Below, piece by piece: positions 54,624 through 63,496 of a DNA stretch of 64,000 nucleotides (positions are counted from its first letter, which is position 1; each line of letters begins with the position of its first letter). The DNA is taken from the NCBI RefSeq assembly GCF_000739015.1, contig NZ_JPUG01000078.1, forward strand, positions 1-64,000, written 5' to 3'. This stretch comes from Microvirga sp. BSC39. Its GTDB lineage: Bacteria; Pseudomonadota; Alphaproteobacteria; Rhizobiales; Beijerinckiaceae. Under the pieces are notes generated by a model. That model saw only the letters and a list, made by a program, of their open reading frames with translations. It did no database searches and was not told the origin of the DNA. The translations under genes and the position numbers were made by a program.

Positions 54624-55529
54624 TCAATCCGCAATCGGCACCAGGGGCGCGTCCCTCAGACGGCGCTGCTCCAGCACAACGTTGGCCATGATGGCCCCAA
54701 GCACAAGGGCGCCGCCTGCAATCTGCAGGGGAGACAGGACCTCATCGAGAATGAGAGCCGACGAGATGGCGGCCACCACGGGCTCGGTGCAGTAGATGAT
54801 CCCGGCAGCCACCGCCGTGATGCGCCCCAGCGCCAGGAACTGCAGCACGAAGCCGAAGATGTAGCCGCCGATGGTCATGGCGACGGCGAAGGGCGCTGCG
54901 GCCAGCGAGGAGGGCGGCGCAAGCTGCCCGGCCGCCAGGCTGATGAGCGCTGCGGTGGGCAGGACGAGCACATGGATCCAGAAGGTCTTGGCCATGACGC
55001 CGGTCCTGCGGCAGCGCGCGGCGGCGAAGAACTGGATGGCCGTGGCGATGCTTGCCCCGAAGGCAAGCGCAAGGCCCCGCCAGTCGAGGCCGCCGAAGGC
55101 CGGGCCGACGACGAGGGCCACCCCGAGAGTGGCCACGGCCACGACGCCCAGCAGTGACGGCGTAAGCCTCGTGCCCTCCACGAAAGGGCTCGCGAGCACG
55201 ATCAGGATCGGGAAGGTATAGAACACCACGGCCGCCACGGTGACCGGGATATAGGCGACGGACGAGAGATAGCAGATGCCCACGAAGGCCGTGGCGACGC
55301 CGAGCAGGATCAGGGTGCCGCGCTCCTCCTTCGCCGCCTTCAGCGATTTCCCCATGATTGCCGCCACGATGCCCACCAGAACGAGCATCAGGAACACCCG
55401 ATACACCACGATGGCCGAGCCGCTCGCGCCGGCAAAAGAGGCTATGCGGGCATACACGATGTTGAAGCCGTAGAGGCTCGCCGAGACGAGGGCGAAGAGC
55501 AGGCCGCTGGCGGGGGAGGAGCGATTCAT
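54624..55529 (-). CDS. EamA/DMT family transporter
   Basis: 301 aa with ten predicted hydrophobic helices in two EamA repeats (first from LLFALVSASLYGFNIVYARI, second from LDWRGLALAFGASIATAIQF). The repeat-end signature is seen in AAGIIYCTEPVVAAISSALIL, then DEVLSPLQIAGGALVL. Likely exports or imports small metabolites; the substrate is unknown. The ATG at 55529 gives a normal length; the open frame extends 78 further codons without support. Upstream of the CobW-family gene. Confidence 0.88.
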   Translation of the reverse strand: MNRSSPASGLLFALVSASLYGFNIVYARIASFAGASGSAIVVYRVFLMLVLVGIVAAIMGKSLKAAKEERGTLILLGVATAFVGICYLSSVAYIPVTVAAVVFYTFPILIVLASPFVEGTRLTPSLLGVVAVATLGVALVVGPAFGGLDWRGLALAFGASIATAIQFFAAARCRRTGVMAKTFWIHVLVLPTAALISLAAGQLAPPSSLAAAPFAVAMTIGGYIFGFVLQFLALGRITAVAAGIIYCTEPVVAAISSALILDEVLSPLQIAGGALVLGAIMANVVLEQRRLRDAPLVPIAD

Positions 55530-55587
55530 GTCGGGCTTTGCATGGCGGGGCCGAAGGGTTCGCCCGGACGCACCGGAATTGCAAGAG

Positions 55588-55620
55588 CTAAGAAAAACGC
55601 CCGGTCGATGACCGGGCGTT
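55588..55620 (-). terminator. Rho-independent terminator of the D,D-carboxypeptidase gene
   Basis: On the minus strand, AACGCCCGGTC pairs with GACCGGGCGTT around a 3-nt loop, followed by TTTCTT. It lies about 30 nt downstream of the carboxypeptidase stop. Confidence 0.88.
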
Positions 55621-55650
55621 GCGAGAATGGGTCTTCTTGTTCCCGTCGGC

Positions 55651-57063
55651 TCAGTTGGCGACGGATTTGGGCTTTCCGGCCGCATCGGCCTTCTGAGGCG
55701 CCTTGGCCTTCGCGTCAGTCTTGGCCTTGCTGTCCGTAGCAGGCTTGGCATCCGGCTTCGCACCCGTCACCGGCTTGACGGTGACGCTGACCCGCGGCGT
55801 GGCCTTGCCTTTGTCCGCGCTCTTGGCCGTGGGCTTTGCGGGTTCGCTCTCGGCAGCCTTGGTGTCGTCCTGCGTGGCCGCATTCTCCTGCTTGGCCGCA
55901 GCCTTGCCCTTCTTGGGAGCGGCCGCCTTCTTGGTCTTGCGAGCCTGCTCGGCTGCAGCCTCGGCAGCTGCCTGAGCGGCGATCTCGGCCTCGCTGGGCG
56001 GATTCAGACCCACCCAGACCCGCTCCGGCTGCACGGCGGTGCGGGGACCAAGCACGGTGCGCACCGGCTTGTCGGCGGCTGTGCCGGCAAAAGCCATGAC
56101 CTCGGAGGAGAACAGGTTCGGAATGTTGCTGTCGGTCTCAGCGACGGCCGGGGTGTCTTCTTCCTGCGGCATCGGTCCGCGGCGGTCGCAGATGACCGGG
56201 CGCATGTCCGGCGGGCTGGTATTGCCCGAGGCCGGCAGTGCTGCAAGCTCCGGATTGGTGAAGTTCACCTTGCTGTTGAAGCCGCGGTCGAACAGCTCGG
56301 CGGCCTTGATGGTGCGCTCGTTGGCCGACGGCGCCCCGAGCACGACCGTGATGAGGTGACGGCCGTCGCGGTGGGCGCTCGCCACCACGTTGAAGCCGGA
56401 CGAGCAGATGAAGCCGGTCTTCATGCCGTCCGCGCCGGGGTAGCGGCCGATGAGGCCGTTGGTGTTGCGCATGATGCGGCGGCCGAACTGGACGGCCCCG
56501 ATATCGAACAGGTCCCTGTGGTCCGGGAACTCCTTCAGCAGCGCGCGGGCGAGGAGCGCCATGTCGCGGGCCGTGGTCTGGTTGCGGTCGTCGGGCAGGC
56601 CGTGGGGATTGGCGAAGCGGCTGCTCACCATGCCGAGGCGCCGGGCGTGGGCGTTCATCAGCTCCGAGAAGCCGTCGATCGACCCGCCGATGTTTTCCGC
56701 AATGGTGGCCGCGACGTCGTTCGCCGACTTCACCATCATGATCTTGAGGGCGTTGTCGAGCCGGATCTCCGTGCCGGGCTTGAAGCCCATCTTCGACGGG
56801 GGCAGGGCGGCGGCGCCCTCGGACACGATCAGAAGCGTGTCCATGCTCATCTGGCCGGAGCGGATCTTGTCGAGGGCCACATAGGCCGTCATCAGCTTGG
56901 TGATGGAGGCCGGGAACCAGGGATCGGTGGCCCGCTCGGCGTGGAGAACGCGGCCGGATTCGAGTTCGACGACAAGCGCAGGGCCGCCGGCGGCCAGAGC
57001 CGAGCCGCTCATTAGGGCGGCAAGGGCAAAGGCAGTCACGCGGAGGACACGGCTAACGTTCAT
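55651..57063 (-). CDS. D-alanyl-D-alanine carboxypeptidase (S11 family, PBP5/DacF-like)
   Basis: 470 aa, with a signal peptide (FALAALMSGSALA). The SxxK catalytic motif is in PASITKLMTAYVAL, SxN in VKSANDVAATIAENIGG, and KTG in DGMKTGFICSSGFN. It trims the terminal D-Ala of peptidoglycan stems in the periplasm. After the ~300-residue enzyme comes a linker, then a ~130-residue low-complexity tail rich in Ala/Lys/Pro (about residues 340-470), longer than in typical DacF. The ATG has AAGGAG upstream. Confidence 0.93.
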   Translation of the reverse strand: MNVSRVLRVTAFALAALMSGSALAAGGPALVVELESGRVLHAERATDPWFPASITKLMTAYVALDKIRSGQMSMDTLLIVSEGAAALPPSKMGFKPGTEIRLDNALKIMMVKSANDVAATIAENIGGSIDGFSELMNAHARRLGMVSSRFANPHGLPDDRNQTTARDMALLARALLKEFPDHRDLFDIGAVQFGRRIMRNTNGLIGRYPGADGMKTGFICSSGFNVVASAHRDGRHLITVVLGAPSANERTIKAAELFDRGFNSKVNFTNPELAALPASGNTSPPDMRPVICDRRGPMPQEEDTPAVAETDSNIPNLFSSEVMAFAGTAADKPVRTVLGPRTAVQPERVWVGLNPPSEAEIAAQAAAEAAAEQARKTKKAAAPKKGKAAAKQENAATQDDTKAAESEPAKPTAKSADKGKATPRVSVTVKPVTGAKPDAKPATDSKAKTDAKAKAPQKADAAGKPKSVAN

Positions 57064-57251
57064 GCGGAACGACTCCTTGGCTTCGTTCGACGAAAGGTGA
57101 GGATGGATCAGCCCCGCCTGTCAGCTGGGCTATTTCTAGTGCCAAACCTTGGCCTTGGCTAGGTTGGGCCGCTTGTTGATTGCTTAAACTCCCCTTCTTA
57201 ACGAATTCCATGGCAAGAGAGTGGCAAGAGCCGCGCGGATTGAAGACCGAC

Positions 57252-58154
57252 ATGACGACCTCCCTTCTCTGGATTCCCGTGACCTTGGCAGCCGCGGCCG
57301 CCCAGACGGGCCGCAACGCCACCCAGCGTCGCCTCACCGAGACGATCGGAACCGTGGGGGCGACCCAGGTCAGGTTCCTTTACGGTTTTCCCTTCGCGCT
57401 CCTGGCCTTGGCGGGAATGAGCCTCGCCACCGGTGAGACGCCGCCTGCCCCCAACGCCGCCTTCCTGGCCTATGCGCTGACGGGTGCCCTGACGCAGATT
57501 CTCGCCACCGCGCTCATGCTCTCGGCCATGCGGGAGCGCGCCTTCTCCGTGGTCACCGCCTATACCAAGACCGAGTCGGTGCAGGTGGCCCTGTTCGGGT
57601 TGGTGCTCCTCGGCGATCCGCTCACCCCGGCCATGGCGCTCGCCATCGTGGTTGCCACAGGCGGCGTGCTGCTCATGTCCGTGAAGCCGGGCACGAGCCT
57701 GACCTCGTCCGGCCTCAGGCCGGTTCTCTTCGGGATCGCCTCGGGAGCCTTCTTCGCCCTGGCCGCCATCGGATTTCGCGGCGCGATCCTGTCCCTCGAC
57801 GGGGGCTCGCCGCTCATCCGGGCGTCCACGACCCTGGTCTGGGGTCTCGGCCTGCAGACCGCCGTTCTCCTCGTCTGGCTCGGCCTTTTCGATCGCAAGG
57901 CGCTGGCGGCGAGCTTTGCGGCGTGGCGTCCGTCCTTAGGGGCAGGCTTCCTCGGGGCGCTGGCGTCCCAGTTCTGGTTCATCGGCTTTGCGCTCACCAC
58001 GGCTGCCAATGTGCGCACCCTCGCCCTGGTGGAGGTGCTGATGGCCCAGGCCGTGTCCCATCACTTCCTGGCGCAGGCGACCACGAGGCGCGAACTCTTC
58101 GGAATGCTGCTGATTCTCGGAGGGGTTGCCCTGCTCCTCATGTCCCAACGTTAG
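57252..58154 (+). CDS. EamA/DMT family transporter
   Basis: About 300 aa with ten hydrophobic segments. First repeat TSLLWIPVTLAAAAAQTGRN; SVVTAYTKTESVQVALFGLVLLGDPLTP closes it. The second repeat begins GLRPVLFGIASGAFFALAAIGF and ends LALVEVLMAQAVSHHFLAQ with a short tail. The substrate is unknown. Start chosen at ATG 57252 (MTTSLLWIPV); in-frame starts at 57210 and 57180 are also possible. Divergent from the carboxypeptidase gene. Confidence 0.85.
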   Translation: MTTSLLWIPVTLAAAAAQTGRNATQRRLTETIGTVGATQVRFLYGFPFALLALAGMSLATGETPPAPNAAFLAYALTGALTQILATALMLSAMRERAFSVVTAYTKTESVQVALFGLVLLGDPLTPAMALAIVVATGGVLLMSVKPGTSLTSSGLRPVLFGIASGAFFALAAIGFRGAILSLDGGSPLIRASTTLVWGLGLQTAVLLVWLGLFDRKALAASFAAWRPSLGAGFLGALASQFWFIGFALTTAANVRTLALVEVLMAQAVSHHFLAQATTRRELFGMLLILGGVALLLMSQR

Positions 58155-58223
58155 CTTGTCGCTGCGGCAGTCGCGTGATAACGAACAAAGTTGCATTGAT
58201 CGTGAACGTATTCTGGATTGCCG

Positions 58224-59378
58224 ATGACCGACGCCGCCGCTCCTGACACCCTGCAGCCTGCCTATCGTGTCCTCCAGGTTGGGGATCCGGTTCCGTGGTT
58301 CAAACAGAACTCGACCAGCAATCCGAACTTCAGCTTCGACACGGTGGCCGGCCGCTATGTCGTCCTGTGCTTCTACGGCATGGGCTCGGACGAGGTCGGC
58401 CGTGCGGCTCTGGCATCGTTTCAGGACCAGCACCGCTCCCTCTTCGACGACGACAAGATCGCCCTGTTCGGCGTGAGCGTCGATCCGTCGGATCAGTCCG
58501 AGAGCCGAGCCAGGCAGATCATCCCGGGCATCCGCCACTTCTGGGATTTCGACGGCACCGTCGGCCGCCTCTACGGCGCCCAGCCGCGAAACGTCCAGCC
58601 GGGGCAGGGTCCCGTCCCGATCCGCCGCTTCTGGATGGTGCTCAATCCTTCCTTGCGCGTGCGCGCTATCTTCCCGTTCGAACAGGATGGCAGCGACCGG
58701 GAGAAGGTGATGGCCTACCTGCGCGACCTGCCGCCGGTCAGCCACTATGCAGGCTTCGAGCTGCCGGCGCCCGTTCTCGTCATCCCGGACGTGTTCGAGC
58801 CCGAGTTCTGCCGCCACCTGATCGGTCTCTATGAGGAGCATGGCGGCGAGGAATCGGGCTTCATGCGCGAGGTCAACGGCAAGACCGTTGCGGCGCACGA
58901 TCCGAACCACAAGCGCCGCAAGGACTATACGATCGACGATCCCAACCTGATCCGGCAGGTGCAGCACCGCATCATCCGCCGCATCAATCCCGAAATCGAG
59001 CGGGTGCACTTCTTCAAGCCCTCACGCATGGAGCGCTACATCGTCTCCTGCTATGCGGCTGAGGACGGCGGGCATTTCCGCGCTCACCGGGACAACACCA
59101 CGAGCGGCACGGACCATCGCCGCTTCGCGGTCTCGATCAACCTCAATCACGACTTCGAGGGCGGCGAGGTGAGCTTCCCGGAATACGGACCGCGCAGCTA
59201 CAAGGCGCCGCCCGGGGGCGCCGTGGTGTTCTCCTGCCCGCTCCTGCACGCGGTTTCCAAAGTCACCAAAGGCCGCCGCTTCGCCTTCCTGCCCTTCCTC
59301 TACGACGAGGAGGCCGCGAAGGTGCGCGAGGCGAACAACGCCCATCTCGGCGAGGGTGTGGGGGCCTATAGAGCGTAA
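58224..59378 (+). CDS. Redoxin-like domain fused to a 2OG-Fe(II) dioxygenase (prolyl-4-hydroxylase type)
   Basis: 384 aa. Residues ~10-165 resemble an AhpC/TSA-like thioredoxin fold (VLQVGDPVPWFKQNSTSNPN; FGVSVDPSDQSESRARQI; RRFWMVLNPSLRVRAIF), but the loop that should carry the peroxidatic cysteine reads CFYGMGSDEVGRAAL, with no Cys at that place. Residues ~185-370 are a prolyl-hydroxylase-like domain: Fe ligands H and D in FRAHRDNTTSG, distal His in CPLLHAVSKVTKGRRFAF, with the following Arg for 2-oxoglutarate. Target unknown. The ATG at 58224 is preferred to an upstream TTG. Confidence 0.85.
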   Translation: MTDAAAPDTLQPAYRVLQVGDPVPWFKQNSTSNPNFSFDTVAGRYVVLCFYGMGSDEVGRAALASFQDQHRSLFDDDKIALFGVSVDPSDQSESRARQIIPGIRHFWDFDGTVGRLYGAQPRNVQPGQGPVPIRRFWMVLNPSLRVRAIFPFEQDGSDREKVMAYLRDLPPVSHYAGFELPAPVLVIPDVFEPEFCRHLIGLYEEHGGEESGFMREVNGKTVAAHDPNHKRRKDYTIDDPNLIRQVQHRIIRRINPEIERVHFFKPSRMERYIVSCYAAEDGGHFRAHRDNTTSGTDHRRFAVSINLNHDFEGGEVSFPEYGPRSYKAPPGGAVVFSCPLLHAVSKVTKGRRFAFLPFLYDEEAAKVREANNAHLGEGVGAYRA

Positions 59379-59384
59379 GCCTGA

Positions 59385-59963
59385 TTAGCGCTCGCCCGCC
59401 TTGATCCACTTGTCGACCTTCGGCGGTTCGTAAGCGCGAATGGCTTGAATCAGGGCCGCCGGGTCACTCTCCACGATCAGCATGGCGCGGTGGATCGGCT
59501 TCACGAAGCCGCGTTCCACCACGTCGTCCAGGAAGTCGGTGAGCTTGTCGTAGAAGCCCCCGGCATTCAGGAGCGCGCAGGGCTTCCGGTGATAGCCGAG
59601 CTGCGCCCAGGTCCAGACCTCGAACAGCTCCTCGAAGGTGCCGAGGCCGCCGGGCAGAGCGATGAAGCCGTCGGCGAGCTCCGCCATCAGGGCCTTGCGC
59701 TCGTGCATGGAGCCCACCACCCGCAGGTCGCTCAGGCTCTTATGGGCGATTTCCTTGTCCACCAGCGCCTGCGGCATCACCCCGGTCACGTCGCCGCCCT
59801 TGGCGAGAACGGCATCGGCGACGGCACCCATGAGCCCGACCGAGGCGCCGCCATAGACTAGGCCGATGCCGCCCGCGGCCAAGGCTTCCCCAAGGGCGCG
59901 CGCCGAGGCGATATAGACAGGATCCTGACCGGCATTCGAGCCGCAGAAGACGCACAGGCGCAT
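59385..59963 (-). CDS. LOG family protein (nucleoside 5'-monophosphate phosphoribohydrolase)
   Basis: 192 aa. Family signature MRLCVFCGSNAGQDPVY at the start, LVYGGASVGLMGAVADA, SMHERKALMAELADGFIALP and the diagnostic PGGLGTFEELFEV. LOG proteins split cytokinin or purine nucleotide monophosphates to base plus ribose 5-phosphate. GAGGGACGG precedes the ATG at 59963. The stop is 6 nt from the convergent dioxygenase-fusion gene. Confidence 0.92.
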   Translation of the reverse strand: MRLCVFCGSNAGQDPVYIASARALGEALAAGGIGLVYGGASVGLMGAVADAVLAKGGDVTGVMPQALVDKEIAHKSLSDLRVVGSMHERKALMAELADGFIALPGGLGTFEELFEVWTWAQLGYHRKPCALLNAGGFYDKLTDFLDDVVERGFVKPIHRAMLIVESDPAALIQAIRAYEPPKVDKWIKAGER

Positions 59964-60099
59964 GGGCCGTCCCTCATGATTCGCTTCGCGCCATGATGAA
60001 CCGCAGCTTGGCGCCGATCTCAAGACGGCATCCGTCTTGCTGAAAGGCGCAAAGAGGGCCACTTTGTGCCTCAACAGCACAATTCTTGAGGAGATCCCC

Positions 60100-61266
60100 A
60101 TGACCGCCTGCATCGTCGGCTGGGCCCACACCCCCTTCGGCAAGCTCGACGCCGAGACCGTCGAGAGCCTGATCGTCCGTGTCGCCGGAGAGGCGCTGGA
60201 GCATGCGGGCCTCAACGCCGAAGACGTGGACGAGGTGGTGCTCGGCCATTTCAACGGCGGCTTCTCGGCTCAGGATTTCACCGCCTCCCTGGTGTTCCAG
60301 GCCAATGACCGGTTCCGCTTCAAGCCTGCGACCCGGGTCGAGAATGCCTGCGCCACCGGCTCGGCCGCCGTGCACCAGGCGATCAAGACCATCGAGGCCA
60401 GGCGCGCCAAGACCGTGCTCGTGGTGGGCGTCGAACAGATGACCCGCACGCCGGGGCCTGAGATCGGCAACATCCTGCTGCGCTGCTCCTACGTGCCGGA
60501 AGACGGCGAGACGCCCGGCGGCTTCGCCGGCGTGTTCGGCAAGATCGCGGGCGCCTATTTCCAGCGCCACGGCGACCAGTCCGATGCGCTCGCCCTGATC
60601 GCCGCCAAGAACCACAAGAACGGCGTCGACAATCCCTATGCTCAGATGCGCAAGGATTTGGGGTTCGACTTCTGCCGGGCCGAGAGCGACAAGAACCCGT
60701 TCGTGGCGGGCCCCTTGAAGCGCACCGACTGCTCGCTGGTCTCGGATGGCGCCGCGGCCCTGGTGCTGGCCGATACGGAAACGGCGCTTCGCATGAAGCG
60801 CGCGGTCGCCTTCCGGGCCACGGCGCATGCGCAGGATTTCCTGCCCATGTCGAAGCGCGACATCGTCCAGTTCGAGGGCTGCACGGAAGCCTGGCGGCGA
60901 GCGCTGTCCCAGGCCGGCATCCAGCTCTCCGACCTGTCCTTCGTGGAAACCCATGACTGCTTCACCATCGCCGAGCTCATCGAGTACGAGGCCATGGGCC
61001 TGACCCCTCGCGGCCAGGGCGCGATCGCCGTGAAGGAAGGCTGGACCAACCGCGACGGCAAGCTGCCGGTGAACCCGTCCGGCGGCCTCAAGGCCAAGGG
61101 GCATCCCATCGGGGCCACGGGCGTGTCCATGCACGCGCTGTCCGCCATGCAGCTCTGCGAGGAGGCCGGTGGCATTCAGGTGAAGAACCCGGTGCTCGGC
61201 GGCATCTTCAACATGGGCGGCGCCGCGGTGGCGAACTACGTCAGCGTGCTTGAGCGGATCAAGTGA
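60100..61266 (+). CDS. Thiolase family protein (SCP2-type acetyl-CoA acetyltransferase)
   Basis: 388 aa. The nucleophilic Cys is in VENACATGSAAVHQAI. The HDCF block typical of SCP2-type thiolases is in FVETHDCFTIAELIEYEAMG. The active-site His is in KGHPIGATGVSMHALSA. The usual C-terminal CxG of degradative thiolases is replaced by GGIFNMGGAAVANYV. Probably acts on an acyl-CoA in degradation of lipids or aromatics; the substrate is not readable. The ATG at 60100 has GAGGAGA upstream. Confidence 0.88.
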   Translation: MTACIVGWAHTPFGKLDAETVESLIVRVAGEALEHAGLNAEDVDEVVLGHFNGGFSAQDFTASLVFQANDRFRFKPATRVENACATGSAAVHQAIKTIEARRAKTVLVVGVEQMTRTPGPEIGNILLRCSYVPEDGETPGGFAGVFGKIAGAYFQRHGDQSDALALIAAKNHKNGVDNPYAQMRKDLGFDFCRAESDKNPFVAGPLKRTDCSLVSDGAAALVLADTETALRMKRAVAFRATAHAQDFLPMSKRDIVQFEGCTEAWRRALSQAGIQLSDLSFVETHDCFTIAELIEYEAMGLTPRGQGAIAVKEGWTNRDGKLPVNPSGGLKAKGHPIGATGVSMHALSAMQLCEEAGGIQVKNPVLGGIFNMGGAAVANYVSVLERIK

Positions 61267-61267
61267 C

Positions 61268-61384
61268 AAAGCCCTAGGGCTTTGTCATCCTCAGGCCAAG
61301 CGGAGCGAGGGAAGGGGATCCATGGCGCCGAGCGTGCTGGTGGTTTCCCTTCCCCTCCGCTGCGCTCCGGCCGGGAATGACACT
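61268..61384. repeat. Intergenic palindromic repeat after thiolase gene
   Basis: AAAGCCCTAGGGCTTT (a 16-bp palindrome, 61268-61283) overlaps the thiolase 3' end region. GTCATCCTCAGGCCAAGCGG ... GGGAATGACA follows as an imperfect long inverted repeat with a GGAAGGGGATCC/TTCCCTTCCCC interior. It occupies the gap to the convergent bolA gene. Confidence 0.65.
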
Positions 61385-61396
61385 GAGATAAACAGC

Positions 61397-61663
61397 CTAC
61401 TCCCCCGGCGCCTTGGCCTGGATCGCCAGGGCGTGCAGCCCCCTGTCGAAAGCGCCCTTCAGCGTGTCGTTCACGAGGCGGTGACGCTCGACCCGGCTCT
61501 TGCCGGAGAACGCCTCAGACACGATATGAATGTGGAAGTGAGTTTCACCGCCCTCCCGCCATCCCGCATGGCCGTGATGCTTCTCTGATTCGTCGGTGAC
61601 GGTCAGTTCGGTCGGATGCAGGTTCTCCTGCAAAGTCTGTGTGATCCAGTGGGTGAGGGTCAT
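61397..61663 (-). CDS. bolA: BolA family protein
   Basis: 88 aa. The class-II KH-like fold is seen in HPTELTVTDESEKHHGHAG, HFHIHIVSEAFSGKSRVERH and LVNDTLKGAFDRGLHALAI. BolA proteins partner monothiol glutaredoxins in iron-sulfur trafficking and regulate envelope genes. Divergent from the J-domain gene, an arrangement I recall from rhizobial genomes. Confidence 0.94.
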   Translation of the reverse strand: MTLTHWITQTLQENLHPTELTVTDESEKHHGHAGWREGGETHFHIHIVSEAFSGKSRVERHRLVNDTLKGAFDRGLHALAIQAKAPGE

Positions 61664-61753
61664 GCTGATTGATCAATCCTTTTTGAACGGGTCTGCGGCC
61701 AAAAGCGCTCAGGCCTTGGCTCAGGGCCTGAAGCCACTCATAATCGCTGAATC

Positions 61754-62383
61754 ATGGATCTCAACTCGCCTCTTTTCGACCGCATCCGCATCAAGTCCTC
61801 CTGTGACGAACCGCAGGAGACCAAGGGGCCTGTCTGCGAGCATCCGGCCTGCAAGGCCGCTGGCGAATACCGCGCGCCCAAGGGGCGTGACCGGGAGGGC
61901 CAGTACTGGCGCTTCTGCCTCCAGCATGTGCGCGAGTACAACGCGTCGTACAATTATTTCGCCGGCATGTCCGATACCGCCGTGGCGGCTTTCCAGAAGG
62001 ATTCCGTCATCGGCCACCGACCGACCTGGGCCATGGGGGTGAACTCCGCGGCCTCCGGCGAGGGGCAGGGCGCCAAGGCCGAGCCCCGCGAGTGGGAATA
62101 TGTCGATCCGCTCGGGGTTCTCCGGGGAGAGGACTTTACCCAGGCCCGCGCGCGCCGGGCCTCCCCTGAGCCGAAGCGGCCGCGCTATACGGGGGCGGTG
62201 CGCCGGGCCCTGGATGTCCTCGGCCTGGACGAGGCCGCCGACGGGCCGGCCATCAAGGCCCAGTACAAGGCCCTGGTGAAGCGGTTCCACCCGGATGCCA
62301 ATGGGGGCGACCGCTCCTTCGAGGAGCGCCTGCGCGACATCATCAAGGCGCACGACATCCTCAAAAGTGCCGGCCTCTGCTGA
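61754..62383 (+). CDS. J-domain (DnaJ-like) protein
   Basis: 209 aa. The C-terminal ~65 residues form a J domain: RALDVLGLDEAADGPAIKAQ, then YKALVKRFHPDANGG with the HPD motif, then ERLRDIIKAHDILKSA. The N-terminal part contains two Cys near CEHPACKAAGEYRAPKG and a CLQHVREYNASYNYFAGMS segment, possibly a metal-binding module. It lacks the Gly/Phe and zinc-finger regions of DnaJ, so it is a specialised Hsp70 co-chaperone. Located between bolA and cobS. Confidence 0.9.
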   Translation: MDLNSPLFDRIRIKSSCDEPQETKGPVCEHPACKAAGEYRAPKGRDREGQYWRFCLQHVREYNASYNYFAGMSDTAVAAFQKDSVIGHRPTWAMGVNSAASGEGQGAKAEPREWEYVDPLGVLRGEDFTQARARRASPEPKRPRYTGAVRRALDVLGLDEAADGPAIKAQYKALVKRFHPDANGGDRSFEERLRDIIKAHDILKSAGLC

Positions 62384-62499
62384 AGACGATATCCTTTCAG
62401 GCAGACCCGATAGGCTTATTAGGAAATTGCACCATCCGGTTATGGGGTTTAAGAAACCCATGACACCTTCACGACATGTATCCGAACAAGAGGCCCCTT

Positions 62500-63489
62500 A
62501 TGACGGCACATACCGAGACAGCGACCCTTACGCCTGACATGAAGGTGTCCGTGCGACAGGTCTTCGGCATCGACTCGGATCTGGAGGTCCCGGCCTTTTC
62601 GCAGGCCGAACAGCATGTGCCCGACCTCGACCCCGACTACCTCTTCGACCGGGACACGACCCTGGCCATCCTGGCGGGTTTCGCGCGCAACCGCCGCGTG
62701 ATGATCACCGGCTATCACGGCACCGGCAAGTCGACCCATATCGAGCAGGTGGCCGCCCGCCTGAACTGGCCCTGCGTGCGCGTCAACCTGGACAGCCACG
62801 TCTCCCGCATCGACCTCGTCGGCAAGGACGCCATCGTGCTCCAGGAGGGCAAGCAGGTCACGGCCTTCCAGGACGGCATCCTGCCCTGGGCTCTGCAGAA
62901 CAACGTTGCCCTCGTGTTCGACGAATACGATGCCGGCCGTCCCGACGTGATGTTCGTGATCCAGCGCGTGCTGGAGCAGTCGGGCAAGCTCACGCTCCTC
63001 GACCAGAAGCGCGTGATCCGGCCTCATCCGGCCTTCCGGCTGTTCGCCACCGCCAACACGGTGGGGTTGGGCGACACCTCGGGCCTCTATCACGGCACGC
63101 AGCAGATCAACCAGGGCCAGATGGACCGCTGGTCCATCGTGACGACCCTCAACTACCTGCCGCACGACAAGGAGGTGGACATCGTCCTCTCCAAGGCGAA
63201 GCACTACCAGGAGGATCCGGCCGGCCGGGACATCGTCAACAAGATGGTGCGCGTGGCCGATCTCACCCGCTCGGCCTTCATGAACGGCGACCTTTCGACC
63301 GTCATGAGCCCGCGCACGGTGATCACCTGGGCGGAGAACGCCGAGATCTTCGGCGACACGGGCTTTGCCTTCCGCGTCACCTTCCTCAACAAGTGCGACG
63401 AGCTGGAGCGCACCCTCGTGGCCGAGTTCTACCAGCGCTCCTTCGGCAAGGAACTGCCTGAGAGCGCCGTGAATATGGTTCTGTCTTAA
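62500..63489 (+). CDS. cobS: Aerobic cobaltochelatase subunit CobS
   Basis: 329 aa AAA+ ATPase. With CobT and CobN it inserts cobalt into hydrogenobyrinic acid diamide in vitamin B12 synthesis. Walker A MITGYHGTGKSTHIEQVA, Walker B LVFDEYDAGRPDV, sensor LFATANTVGLGDTSGLYHGT and the arginine-rich MSPRTVITWAEN. The ATG at 62500 has AGAGG upstream; an earlier ATG at 62476 is in frame. The cobT gene follows after a repeat. Confidence 0.95.
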   Translation: MTAHTETATLTPDMKVSVRQVFGIDSDLEVPAFSQAEQHVPDLDPDYLFDRDTTLAILAGFARNRRVMITGYHGTGKSTHIEQVAARLNWPCVRVNLDSHVSRIDLVGKDAIVLQEGKQVTAFQDGILPWALQNNVALVFDEYDAGRPDVMFVIQRVLEQSGKLTLLDQKRVIRPHPAFRLFATANTVGLGDTSGLYHGTQQINQGQMDRWSIVTTLNYLPHDKEVDIVLSKAKHYQEDPAGRDIVNKMVRVADLTRSAFMNGDLSTVMSPRTVITWAENAEIFGDTGFAFRVTFLNKCDELERTLVAEFYQRSFGKELPESAVNMVLS

Positions 63490-63496
63490 AACGGCC

